From Nevskia soli DSM 19509 (GTDB taxonomy: Bacteria; Pseudomonadota; Gammaproteobacteria; Nevskiales; Nevskiaceae): 64,000 bases of DNA. Shown here one piece after another: positions 6,307 through 14,190 of this stretch. The position numbers and the translations under genes were made by a program. Location of the stretch: positions 248,001 to 312,000 of the forward strand of contig NZ_JONR01000001.1 in the NCBI RefSeq assembly GCF_000711955.1. The letters run 5' to 3'. Numbering within the stretch: position 1 is the first letter of the stretch; each line of letters starts with the position of its first letter. The notes under the pieces were generated by a model. It was given only the letters and a program-made list of their open reading frames with translations. It did no database searches and was not told the origin of the DNA.

Positions 6307-7449
6307 ATGATCCCGAGAACCCTGTTCAACTCCGAGCACGACGATTTCCGCAAGACCGTGCGGCGCTTCATCGCCGAGGAAATCATGCCGCACCACGAGC
6401 GCTGGGAAGAGCAGCAGCATGTCGACCGCGCCATCTGGAACCGCGCCGGCGAACTCGGCTTCCTCTGCAACACCATGCCGGAGCAGTACGGCGGCGCCGG
6501 CACCGACCGGCTCTACAGCGTCATCATGATGGAGGAGCTGTCCGCCGCCGGCGCCTCCGGCATTGGCTTCAACCTGCACACCGACATCGTCGCCAACTAC
6601 ATCAACAATTTCGGCAACGAGACGCAGAAGAAGCAGTGGCTGCCGAAGATGGCCACCGGCGAGCTGGTCGGCGCCATCGCCATGACCGAGCCCGGCACCG
6701 GCTCCGACCTGCAAGGCGTCAAGACCCGGGCCGTCAAGGACGGCGACGACTACGTCATCAACGGCTCCAAGATCTTCATCACCAACGGCTATCTCTGCGA
6801 TCTGGTGGTCGTGGTGGCCAAGACCGGCGACAGCGGCGAAGGCGCCAAGGACATGTCCCTGATCGTGGTCGAAGCCGACCGCGCCGGCTTCAGCAAGGGC
6901 AAGCCGCTGAAGAAGGTCGGCATGCACGCCCAGGATACCTGCGAACTGTTCTTCAAGGACGTGCGCGTGCCGCAGACCAACCTGCTCGGCCCCAAGGAGG
7001 GCATGGGCTTCATCATGCTGATGCAGGAGCTGGCCTGGGAGCGCCTGATCATCGCCATCATCTCCGTCTCCGGTGCGGAAGCCGCGCTCAGGCACACCCT
7101 CGAATACACCCGCAACCGCAAGGTCTTCGGCAAGACGGTGGCCTCGTTCCAGAACTCCCGTTTCAAGCTGGCCGAGATGAAAGCCGAGATCGCCATCGGC
7201 CAGGTCTTCGTCGACCGCTGCATCGAACAGGTGCTGAAGCGCAAGCTCGGCGTCGATGCCGCCGCCACCGCCAAGTACTGGTGCTCGGACATGATGTCCC
7301 GAGTCATCGACGAATGCGTGCAGCTCCACGGCGGCTACGGCTACATGATGGAATACCCCATCGCCAAGGCCTACATCGACAGCCGCGCCCAGCGCATCTA
7401 CGGCGGCACCAACGAGATCATGAAGGAACTGATCTCGCGCACGCTGTAA
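6307..7449 (+). CDS. Acyl-CoA dehydrogenase, long-chain (ACADL-like)
   Basis: This 380-residue flavoprotein has the complete acyl-CoA dehydrogenase architecture: an N-terminal helical domain (1-115), a beta domain with the FAD/substrate motif AIAMTEPGTGSDLQG (about 124-138) and a C-terminal helical domain. The C-terminus IYGGTNEIMKELISR and the segment MQELAWERLIIA closely parallel mammalian long-chain acyl-CoA dehydrogenase. In that subgroup the catalytic base is the Glu in the latter helix, not the Glu of the usual YEGT position, which here is Gly. It should introduce the alpha-beta double bond in fatty acyl-CoA. The preceding operator and divergent TetR gene suggest control by an acyl-CoA or fatty acid signal. 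Confidence 0.93.
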   Translation: MIPRTLFNSEHDDFRKTVRRFIAEEIMPHHERWEEQQHVDRAIWNRAGELGFLCNTMPEQYGGAGTDRLYSVIMMEELSAAGASGIGFNLHTDIVANYINNFGNETQKKQWLPKMATGELVGAIAMTEPGTGSDLQGVKTRAVKDGDDYVINGSKIFITNGYLCDLVVVVAKTGDSGEGAKDMSLIVVEADRAGFSKGKPLKKVGMHAQDTCELFFKDVRVPQTNLLGPKEGMGFIMLMQELAWERLIIAIISVSGAEAALRHTLEYTRNRKVFGKTVASFQNSRFKLAEMKAEIAIGQVFVDRCIEQVLKRKLGVDAAATAKYWCSDMMSRVIDECVQLHGGYGYMMEYPIAKAYIDSRAQRIYGGTNEIMKELISRTL

Positions 7450-7454
7450 AAGAC

Positions 7455-7550
7455 AGTGGCTAGTGATCAGTGATTGGTGGTCGGTGAAAAGCGCAAGCAT
7501 CCTGACTCCCAATCTTTTAACTAGCCACTAATCACTAACCACTGGCCACT
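7455..7550. repeat. Imperfect inverted repeat of an AGTGATTAGTGG-type element
   Basis: Arm one (7455-7482) and arm two (7521-7550, read on the other strand) are made of the same degenerate units: AGTGGCTAGTGAT, AGTGATTGGTGG, and AGTGGTTAGTGATTAGTGG. They flank a 38-base spacer between the acyl-CoA dehydrogenase and racemase-like genes. Similar AGTGATTAGTGA strings recur in intergenic regions of some Xanthomonadales-type genomes. Confidence 0.65.
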
Positions 7551-7557
7551 TCCTACC

Positions 7558-8670
7558 ATGACCAACCCCCTCCTCGCCGGCATCCGCGTCCTCGACCTGT
7601 CGCGCCTGCTCCCCGGCCCCTTCTGCACCCTCTACCTGGCCCAGCTCGGCGCCGACGTCATCAAGATCGAGGAGCCCAACGGCGGCGACTACACCCGCAC
7701 CCTGTCGCCGGAACTGTTCGCCGTGGTCAACCGCGGCAAGAAGTCCCTCACTCTGGATCTGCGCAAGCCCGAAGACGTGCAGCTGTTCCACCGCATGGTC
7801 GAGCAGAGCGATGTGGTGCTGGAATCGTTCCGCCCCGGCGTGATGGACAAGCTCGGCTGCGGCTACGAAACCCTCAAGGCGCTCAACCCGCGCCTGGTCT
7901 ACGCCGCGCTCACCGGCTACGGCCAGAGCGGCCCCTACCGTGACCGCCCCGGCCACGACATGAACTACTGCGGCTACGCCGGCGTCCTCGACCAGACCGG
8001 CCTCGCCGGCGGCCCGCCGGTGCCCTCCAACTTCCAGATCGCCGACCTTGCCGGCGGCGCGCTCACCTGTGCCGTCGGCATCCTCGCCGCCGTCATCGGC
8101 GCCAAGGCCTCGGGGCAGGGCAGCATGGTCGACGTCGGCATGATGGACGGCACCCTGGCGCTGCAAGTAGTGTCGCTGGCCACCCTACGCACCCTCGGCA
8201 AGCCCGCCCCGCGCGGCCAGGACATGCTCTCCGGCGGCCTGCCCAACTACGCCATCTACGAATGCGCCGACGGCAAGCACCTCGCCCTCGGTTCGCTCGA
8301 ATCCAAGTTTTTCCAGCGTGCCTGCATCCTCGCCGGGCGCCCGGACCTGCTGAAGAAGCCCCTGGCCCCCGGCAAGGCCGGTGAAGGCCTGCGCGCCGAA
8401 CTGGTGGCCCTGTTCATGAGCAAGACGCGTGACGAGTGGGATGCACTGCTGGCCAACGATGACAGCTGTGCTTCCGGCATCCTCAGCCCCGATGAAGTGC
8501 TGCAGAACGAACAGGTCCAGGCCCGCGGCCTGGTCGAGACCACCGGCGGCAAGCCGGCTTACGCCATGCCGATCCAGTTCTCCACGCCCCGTGTAGCGGT
8601 GAGCGAAAGTCCCGCACTGGGCGCGCACAACGAGCAGGTGTTGGCGGAGTTCGGCCTGTCGAGGAGCTAG
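7558..8670 (+). CDS. CaiB/BaiF CoA-transferase family protein, alpha-methylacyl-CoA racemase-like
   Basis: The 370-residue protein is a family III CoA-transferase fold enzyme. It begins with the diagnostic GIRVLDLSRLLPGPFCTLYL and ADVIKIEEPNGGDYTR segments. The motif GHDMNYCGYAGVLDQTG and the later QIADLAGGAL match alpha-methylacyl-CoA racemases, whose His/Asp acid-base pair lies in these two motifs; the length also fits (about 360-380). It would epimerise 2-methyl-branched acyl-CoA so that branched fatty acids can enter beta-oxidation, in line with the acyl-CoA dehydrogenase 108 bases upstream. A true CoA-transferase remains possible but is less likely. Confidence 0.85.
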   Translation: MTNPLLAGIRVLDLSRLLPGPFCTLYLAQLGADVIKIEEPNGGDYTRTLSPELFAVVNRGKKSLTLDLRKPEDVQLFHRMVEQSDVVLESFRPGVMDKLGCGYETLKALNPRLVYAALTGYGQSGPYRDRPGHDMNYCGYAGVLDQTGLAGGPPVPSNFQIADLAGGALTCAVGILAAVIGAKASGQGSMVDVGMMDGTLALQVVSLATLRTLGKPAPRGQDMLSGGLPNYAIYECADGKHLALGSLESKFFQRACILAGRPDLLKKPLAPGKAGEGLRAELVALFMSKTRDEWDALLANDDSCASGILSPDEVLQNEQVQARGLVETTGGKPAYAMPIQFSTPRVAVSESPALGAHNEQVLAEFGLSRS

Positions 8671-8706
8671 CAACTCCGGCAGCTATTGCGCTCCGTTGTT
8701 CTCCCT

Positions 8707-8726
8707 CTCCCCATGAACATGGGGAG
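8707..8726. repeat. Hairpin CTCCCCAT/ATGGGGAG within a dispersed-repeat-like sequence
   Basis: A perfect 8-base stem with a GAAC loop sits 36 bases after the racemase-like gene, inside a CTCCCTCTCCCC...GGGGAGGGAGGGGTGAGGGG context. That context recurs in intergenic regions of many high-GC proteobacteria. It may act as the transcript end for the upstream gene. The rest of 8671-8940 shows no gene. Confidence 0.5.
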
Positions 8727-8940
8727 GGAGGGGTGAGGGGCGCTTTTCCCTTGATCCTGTACCAATCTCCGTTCGCCCCGAGTGTCCGCGAATCGGGTGT
8801 GCTTTTCCGAATGTCCCGAATGAATCGCGAAGTGATTTGTGGGGAACATCAAAAGCAAAAAACATCAAAGGCCACAACAACATCAAGAACCCCAGCCCCG
8901 GTAAACTCCAACCACCACCGGCAACCGACTCCCTCCAATC

Positions 8941-9726
8941 TTGCGTAACCCCATCCGCAAGCCCCCCACGCGCAGTACCACCAGCCAGCGCCCACCCCAG
9001 GCTCCGCGCCATGGCCTGGCCCGCGTGCTGTCCAAGCTCGGCATCTGCTCCCGCAGCCAGGCGGAAGCGATGGTGCGCGCAGGTCGCGTCAGCGTTGGCG
9101 GCCGCATCGAGCGCGACCCGGAACGGCCTACCACCCAGGCCGAACATGCGCGCATCGCCGTGGACGGCGTGGACGTACAAGCCGCGGCGCGCGTCTACAT
9201 CGCCCTCAACAAGCCGCGCAAGATCGTGGTCAGCGCAGCCGACGAGCGTGGCCGCGACACCGTCTATGGTCTACTTGAGAACACGGGCCTGCCCTGGCTC
9301 GGCCCGGTCGGCCGTCTCGACCGCGCCAGCGAAGGCCTGCTGCTGCTCAGCAACGACACCGCCTGGGCGGCCGGCATCACCGATCCGGTGACCCGGCTGG
9401 AAAAGACCTACCACGTCCAGGTCTCCGGCATCCCCGATGCCACCGCGGTCGCCGCCATGCTCGCCGGCGTCACCGACGAGGGCGAGCACCTGTCCGCCCT
9501 GCGCGCCAGCCTGCTTCGCACCGGCGACAAGAACGCCTGGCTGGAAGTGGTGCTCGATGAAGGCCGCAACCGCCACATCCGCCGCCTGCTCGCGGCCCTG
9601 GGTCATGAAGTCCTGCGACTGGTACGCGTCGCCATCGGCCCCGTGGTTCTCGGCGACCTGCAAAAAGGCGCCTGGCGCCACCTGCGCCCTGAAGAAGTGG
9701 CTCAACTCGGCAAAGCCGCCTCGTAG
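8941..9726 (+). CDS. RsuA/RluB/E/F-family rRNA pseudouridine synthase
   Basis: The reading frame opens at TTG 8941 and gives 261 residues. After a basic, disordered tail, an S4 RNA-binding domain spans about 26-75 (HGLARVLSKLGICSRSQAEAMVRAGRVSVGG). The catalytic domain follows with the family motif GRLDRASEGLLLLSND, whose Asp is the catalytic residue, and the late R-N-R-H-I-R-R-L motif (GRNRHIRRLLAALGH). This is the layout of RluB/RluE/RluF/RsuA enzymes that modify a single uridine in 16S or 23S rRNA; which one cannot be settled here. The start is uncertain because no ribosome site is clear and no ATG lies upstream in frame. Confidence 0.9.
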   Translation: MRNPIRKPPTRSTTSQRPPQAPRHGLARVLSKLGICSRSQAEAMVRAGRVSVGGRIERDPERPTTQAEHARIAVDGVDVQAAARVYIALNKPRKIVVSAADERGRDTVYGLLENTGLPWLGPVGRLDRASEGLLLLSNDTAWAAGITDPVTRLEKTYHVQVSGIPDATAVAAMLAGVTDEGEHLSALRASLLRTGDKNAWLEVVLDEGRNRHIRRLLAALGHEVLRLVRVAIGPVVLGDLQKGAWRHLRPEEVAQLGKAAS

Positions 9727-9756
9727 CCCGGGAAGCGCGCAGCGCTACCCGGGGCT
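9723..9756. repeat. REP-like palindromic repeat, copy 2
   Basis: GTAGCCCGGGAAGCGC...GCGCTACCCGGG starts within the last codons of the pseudouridine synthase gene and forms a long hairpin. It nearly matches the copy at 24-56, differing mainly in the loop. Confidence 0.65.
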
Positions 9757-9896
9757 GTGACTCCGCAGGGCTCCCCAGAGCGCTAAGCCCCCCAAAAATC
9801 CTTAAAAGCCGTCCGCGCACCTCCGCGGCGCTTTCCACCCACTTTCAACCAGCGCTGCGGCCGCCCCCAAAAGCACCACCAATCGCACGCTCACTG

Positions 9897-9960
9897 CATG
9901 CGTGCCAACAAAAACCCTTGGCACGCATGGCACGCATGGTGTTTTCCGCCATGCGTGCCA
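9897..9960. repeat. Cluster of four GCACGCATGG units with two alternative hairpins
   Basis: CATGCGTGCCAA (9897-9908) pairs perfectly with TTGGCACGCATG (9918-9929). TGGCACGCATGG (9919-9930) pairs perfectly with CCATGCGTGCCA (9949-9960). A further GCACGCATGG copy lies at 9930-9939. The two 12-base stems share the middle element, so only one can form at a time. The cluster lies between the convergent pseudouridine synthase and DUF885 genes. The remaining sequence of 9757-9896 shows no gene. Confidence 0.75.
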
Positions 9961-9978
9961 GAGTGATCTATAGCAGCC

Positions 9979-11760
9979 TTACTGCGCCTTCCCCTGCATC
10001 AACTGCTCGATCAGCTTCACCGGCGAACTGCCGTAGCTGAGGAACTGCTCATGGAAGCGCTTCAGGTCGAAATTCGTTCCCTGTTCCTGCTTCAGCTTCT
10101 CGCGGAAGTCATAGATTTCCGAGTAGCCGGCGAAGTAGCTGGTGAGCTGCACGCTGCTCAGCTGCACCCGGCGCCACTTGGCGGTGGCCTCTTCCTGCGA
10201 CTGGAAAGCTTCATGCGTCAGGAGCTGGATCGCATCCTCGCGGCTCATGCCCAGCACATGCACGCTGTAGTCGAGCACGGTATTGGTGACCGAGCGCAGG
10301 TTCCACTTCGAATACATCAACCAGGCTTCCGGCGTATTCCCGCCGTAGCCGGACTCCAGCATCATGCGCTCGCTGTACACCGCCCAGCCCTCGATCATGG
10401 CGCCGTTGCCGAAGATGCTCTTGATACGGCTGGGCGAGCGGTTGGCGTAGATCAGCTGCACGTAATGGCCGGGAATGGCCTCGTGGATGATGAATACCGG
10501 CAGGATCCACTTGTTGTACTCGCGTAGGAAGCTCTCGACCCGTTCCGGGCTGTAGCTGTCCAGCGGCGTGACGTTGAAATAGGTCTTCGCGGTCGGATCG
10601 TACGGCCCCGGCGCCTCGATGCCGGCGATGGCCACGCCCTGCTCGTAGGCCGGCGTCTGCCGGATCTGTAGCGGCTTGCTCGGGTCGAGGTCGATCAGCT
10701 TGTGCTCGGTGACCCACTGTTCCAGCTCGGGGATCATCTGCTCCACCGTGCCGACGAAGTTCTCGCGCGGCGCATGCTGCTCGGACATCTTGTTGATCAG
10801 CTGGCCGATCTTGTCGAAGCGGTCCGCCGGCTTCGGCGCATCCGCCATGTACTTCGGCCACAGCTGGTCGGCCAAGCCGTCCATTCGCGACACCAGGCGC
10901 TCCTTCTCCAGCTTGGCGCGCTGGTACAGCGTCTCCGCCGTGCCGCCGGACTGGATGTCGTAAGCGAACTTGCGCTCGTACAGCTCGCGGCCGAGGCGGA
11001 AGGAGCGGGCCTTGTCGTCCTGCGCCAGCTCGCCATCCAGCGTCTTCAGCCAGGCGACGTAGTGCTGCATCGCCTTGCGCGCCGCCGCGATGCGCGTCTT
11101 GAACAGCGCGCGCTCCGCCTTGCTCAGCCCGGAGCCGGCGATCTGCTTCTCCAGCTCCGGACCGAACACGTCGAGCGCGCCCTGGTTCTGCTCGATTCCG
11201 AGTTGCGTATGCTCGCGTGTCGGATTGGCGATGTCATGTTCGGCCGCGGCATAGTAAGCCGGCACTGCGGCCAGGCGCTTCAGCACCGTACGCAGCCGCT
11301 GCTCCAGCGGCGCATAGTCGGTGTTGAGCAGCAGGGCGAAGGAGTCGGCCACGTTGTAGCCGGAAGGATCCCACTGCCAGTCGCGCAGGCCGTCGATGTG
11401 CCAGCGCTCGGACTCCAGCTCGTTCTCCAGCAGTGCCTGGTCGGTGCGATGGGCATCGTCCAGATCCTCCGGCTTGTAGCTGCGCAGGCGCGCCAGCTGT
11501 GCGTCGAGGAAATGCAACTCGGCGGTACGCAACTTGGCATCCGGTGCAGGCAGCCTGTCCGCCACCTGGTAATAACCCACCGCGATGGCCGCGTCCGGAT
11601 GCAGCGGCCAGTAAGCCTTGAAGAAACGGTCGCCGAATTCCTCGGCGAATGCCTGGTTGGCATCGGTGCTTGGTGCCGTCGGTGCCGCCGAGGCGGCGCC
11701 GTGGACCAGGGCGGCGGCAGTCAGCATCAGCAAGGCCAAATGACGTGGCAGACGCATCAT
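9979..11760 (-). CDS. DUF885-family exported peptidase-like protein (1)
   Basis: Translation starts at the double ATG at 11760 behind GGGAGAG, giving 593 residues; a longer open frame upstream runs antisense through the MgtC-like gene and is not coding. Residues 1-26 are a Sec signal peptide (MMRLPRHLALLMLTAAALVHG, then AASA). The rest is a DUF885 domain. The HEAIPGHYVQL motif near residue 424 and the later Glu-rich helices (GAMIEGWAVYSERM) form a probable zinc-metallopeptidase site. DUF885 proteins are thought to be secreted peptidases; substrates are unknown. A paralogue lies at 28324-30147. Between this gene and the MgtC-like gene is a 171-base divergent promoter region. Confidence 0.88.
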   Translation of the reverse strand: MMRLPRHLALLMLTAAALVHGAASAAPTAPSTDANQAFAEEFGDRFFKAYWPLHPDAAIAVGYYQVADRLPAPDAKLRTAELHFLDAQLARLRSYKPEDLDDAHRTDQALLENELESERWHIDGLRDWQWDPSGYNVADSFALLLNTDYAPLEQRLRTVLKRLAAVPAYYAAAEHDIANPTREHTQLGIEQNQGALDVFGPELEKQIAGSGLSKAERALFKTRIAAARKAMQHYVAWLKTLDGELAQDDKARSFRLGRELYERKFAYDIQSGGTAETLYQRAKLEKERLVSRMDGLADQLWPKYMADAPKPADRFDKIGQLINKMSEQHAPRENFVGTVEQMIPELEQWVTEHKLIDLDPSKPLQIRQTPAYEQGVAIAGIEAPGPYDPTAKTYFNVTPLDSYSPERVESFLREYNKWILPVFIIHEAIPGHYVQLIYANRSPSRIKSIFGNGAMIEGWAVYSERMMLESGYGGNTPEAWLMYSKWNLRSVTNTVLDYSVHVLGMSREDAIQLLTHEAFQSQEEATAKWRRVQLSSVQLTSYFAGYSEIYDFREKLKQEQGTNFDLKRFHEQFLSYGSSPVKLIEQLMQGKAQ

Positions 11761-11931
11761 CGAATCTCTCCCGAAAGTTGTGAACCGCCTGGACGGCGCT
11801 ACCGCGCGATCCGGGCCATGCATGGCCGGCGGATGTATGGGCGGAAGTCTACACAGCTTGCTGCAGGCGAGGGGGAGCCTTGGGGCGGTACACTGTGGGC
11901 CGGACAGCACCGCCAAGGAAAGAGCCGCACC

Positions 11932-12438
11932 ATGCTGAATTACGACGCCGGATACTGGCTGGACATGTCGCTGCGCATCGGCCTGGCCCTGCTGGCCGGT
12001 GCCTTGGTCGGGGTCAACCGTGATCTGCACCGCAAGTCCATCGGCCTGCGTACCCTCGGACTGGTTTCCCTCGGCGCCTGCTTGCTGGTACTGACCGTCA
12101 GTCAATACGCCCAGCAGCATGGCTTCAACAGCTCCGATGGCGCCAGCCGCGTTACCCAGGGTATCGTCTCCGGCATCGGCTTCCTCGGCGCCGGTGTGAT
12201 CCTGCGCGGCCCCGACCAGATTCACGTCTACGGCCTGACCACCGCCGCCGCCATCCTGGTTGTCGCCGCCCTGGGCATCGCCTGTGCCCTGGCCGAATGG
12301 CCGATTCTGATTGTCGGTTTCGTCGCCACCCTGTTCCTGCTGATCGTCTGCGGCCCGATCGAACACGCCATCCAGATACGCATCGAACGGCACGAGGCGG
12401 ATGCGGCGGCCAAGGATTCCCCTCGGCGGAAGGCCTAG
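11932..12438 (+). CDS. MgtC/SapB-family membrane protein
   Basis: The 168-residue protein starts at ATG 11932. The same frame is open far upstream, but that part is antisense to DUF885. It has four to five hydrophobic segments (about 12-30, 40-57, 78-96, 101-118, 121-142) and the MgtC hallmarks: LRIGLALLAGALVGVNRD near the N-terminus, RKSIGLRTLGLVSLGACLLVL, and GIVSGIGFLGAGVIL. It lacks the long C-terminal ACT-like domain of Salmonella MgtC, so it is the short SapB type. MgtC proteins bind partner ATPases and help growth in low magnesium; this one is a single gene, and the role is inferred from the family only. Confidence 0.92.
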   Translation: MLNYDAGYWLDMSLRIGLALLAGALVGVNRDLHRKSIGLRTLGLVSLGACLLVLTVSQYAQQHGFNSSDGASRVTQGIVSGIGFLGAGVILRGPDQIHVYGLTTAAAILVVAALGIACALAEWPILIVGFVATLFLLIVCGPIEHAIQIRIERHEADAAAKDSPRRKA

Positions 12439-12489
12439 CCGGCAAGTCTTCCTTCATTCTGGGCGCGGCGAAGAATCCGCCCTGTCCAT

Positions 12490-12505
12490 CGCAGCTTCCG
12501 CTGCG
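12490..12505. terminator. Hairpin between convergent genes
   Basis: CGCAGC-TTCC-GCTGCG forms a perfect six-base stem between the MgtC-like stop and the phospholipase stop. It lacks a T run, so it is only a weak candidate for a bidirectional transcript end. Confidence 0.3.
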
Positions 12506-12529
12506 GCGGCGCAACTGGGCCGCGGTACG

Positions 12530-13972
12530 TCAGAACCCGTACTTCTTCCCCAGCGCCCGCAGATCGGCCAACTCCTTCTCATGCTCCACCCGGCGCTGGT
12601 CGCTGACGCTGAGCTTGCCGAGGATCGGTTTCAGGATGGGACTGAGCGGATCGTCCGCCCCGAGCAGATCCCCGATCGGCAGGCAGGCATCGATGGCCAG
12701 CCCACCGAATGGCCCGAGCGGCACCTTGAACGAAGGCGCATAGCCATTGGGTGGATTGCTGAAGTCGAGGGCATGGGCGATGTTGATCGAATCCGCGCGC
12801 GCACCCAGCGGCGCGAAACCGAAGCGCCAGGCGATCATGTTCAGGATCGAGTTGGGGTCATACTGGTTGTGGTCGACCACGCCACGTCGCGCGCGTGGCC
12901 CGATCAGCACGCAGGGCACCCGGCAACCAAGTCGGCCATCGTTGCCGGTAGCGGCGAATTCCTGTGCGGTTACCGGAGCGTAGGGCGGCGGCACATGGTC
13001 GTAGAACCCGCCCCATTCGTCGTAGTTGATGATCATCAGCGTGGTGGCCCAGTGCGGCCCTTGACGGATGGCGTTGTACACCTGGTTGAGAAAGGCCTGG
13101 CCATCGCGCACATCGGCATAGGGATGGTCGTCGCGCGAAATGCCGATCAGTTCATGCACGTCGGTGCCGACGTTGTCGACGAAGGTCAGGTCGGCCAGCT
13201 TGCCGCCGGCGACGTCCGATGCGAACTTGCTGAATTTCTGCGAGAAGCTTTTGTACTTGCTGCCCCAGAGCGCGGTATAGGACACATCCTCGTAGTAATA
13301 AGCCACGCTGCGCCCGGCGCCGAGCATGCGGTCCCACACCGTGGGCAGGGTCGAGACCGTGGTGGTGTTGGTGATGCGGTCGGTCTGGCCCGCATGCATG
13401 TAGAAGCGGTTGGGTGAAGTCGGCGCCAGGATGCCGCTGAAGTAGCGGTCGCAGATGGTCCAGTTATCGGCGCAGCCCTTGAAGAAGGGCAGGCTGGCCG
13501 CCGTGTAATAGCCGATGGGAAAGGTGTCACCCTTGGGCTGGGTCAGCAGGAAGCCGTTCATGGCGCCGTCGTTGATCTCGGTGCGTCCGCCTTCGTAGCT
13601 GTGGTCGGGATCGGCCAGGAAGCAGTTCTGGTAGCGCGGCGCAAGGTCGTGCGTCTGGTAGACCTTGCCGGAGGCGTCCTTGAAGCTCAGCCCGGCCTGC
13701 ATGCCGTCGGCCCCCGGCACCCAGCCGAGGAAGTGATCGAAGGAGCGATTCTCCATCATCACCACCACGATGTGGTCGATGCCGCAGGTGGCCGGGTCGG
13801 GCAAGGCCGGCAACGCACTGGTTTTGGGAGTGCCCGCGCCCTGTGAGTTCAACGCCAGGCCGCCGACGGCCGCCGCCGCGCCGGCGATGAAGCGCCGCCG
13901 GTTCGAGTCGATGGTTTCTGCCGATGCATCAACGGGTGTGTTGCTGCCCTTGCCGCGCTTGCCTGCTGCCAT
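12530..13972 (-). CDS. Tat-exported phospholipase C / acid phosphatase family protein
   Basis: The start at 13972 (480 residues) is preferred over ATG 13993 because AAGGGGAG stands just upstream. A twin-arginine signal NRRRFIAGAAAAVGGLAL lies at residues 24-41. The mature protein has the phosphoesterase family motif HIVVVMMENRSFDHFLGW (metal-binding Glu-Asn), the LSFKD strand, TINYDEWGGFYDHVPPP (as IINYDEWGGFYDHV) with catalytic and metal-binding residues, and LGCRVPCVLIGPRARRG. This group covers phospholipases C (PlcH/PlcN) and acid phosphatases AcpA. The protein is short (PlcH has 700+ residues and C-terminal domains), nearer to AcpA/PlcC. A Pho-box-like array lies about 130 bases upstream. 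Confidence 0.9.
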   Translation of the reverse strand: MAAGKRGKGSNTPVDASAETIDSNRRRFIAGAAAAVGGLALNSQGAGTPKTSALPALPDPATCGIDHIVVVMMENRSFDHFLGWVPGADGMQAGLSFKDASGKVYQTHDLAPRYQNCFLADPDHSYEGGRTEINDGAMNGFLLTQPKGDTFPIGYYTAASLPFFKGCADNWTICDRYFSGILAPTSPNRFYMHAGQTDRITNTTTVSTLPTVWDRMLGAGRSVAYYYEDVSYTALWGSKYKSFSQKFSKFASDVAGGKLADLTFVDNVGTDVHELIGISRDDHPYADVRDGQAFLNQVYNAIRQGPHWATTLMIINYDEWGGFYDHVPPPYAPVTAQEFAATGNDGRLGCRVPCVLIGPRARRGVVDHNQYDPNSILNMIAWRFGFAPLGARADSINIAHALDFSNPPNGYAPSFKVPLGPFGGLAIDACLPIGDLLGADDPLSPILKPILGKLSVSDQRRVEHEKELADLRALGKKYGF

Positions 13973-14098
13973 CGCAGATTCTCCCCTTGCCATGCCGGGC
14001 CGCTGGATTGCGGCGGTGCCCGATCCTTCCGGCCTGCTGCGACGGGGCGTCAGCGGTCTGCGTCTATGCGCTCTGGATGAGATCGGGCGGCGAGGGGA

Positions 14099-14127
14099 TT
14101 GTCATGCCGCTGTAATATTTCTGCAAT
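14099..14127 (+). promoter_or_regulatory. Pho-box-like array of three 7-mers
   Basis: TTGTCAT, CTGTAAT and CTGCAAT occur at 14099, 14110 and 14121, exactly 11 bases apart with 4-base spacers. This is the geometry of PhoB half-sites (consensus CTGTCAT). The direct repeats read on the plus strand, opposite to the phospholipase gene that starts at 13972. Confidence 0.5.
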
Positions 14128-14154
14128 ATTCGGATTCTGCTGCTGCGATGCAGC

Positions 14155-14183
14155 AAAAACACGAAGTCCGCTATGTCTTCGTG
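14155..14183 (-). terminator. Rho-independent terminator of the GST gene
   Basis: On the minus strand CACGAAG and CTTCGTG form a perfect 7-base stem around a 10-base loop, followed by TTTTTG. It begins eight bases after the GST stop at 14191. Confidence 0.8.
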
Positions 14184-14190
14184 AATCGCT

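Noticed and set aside
6250..7512. 420-codon frame on the minus strand
   Set aside because: It is antisense to the acyl-CoA dehydrogenase and rich in shadow-like His/Asp/Val runs; no family.
10702..11931. Upstream part of the open frame that includes the MgtC-like gene
   Set aside because: It is antisense to the DUF885 gene; the MgtC family begins at ATG 11932.
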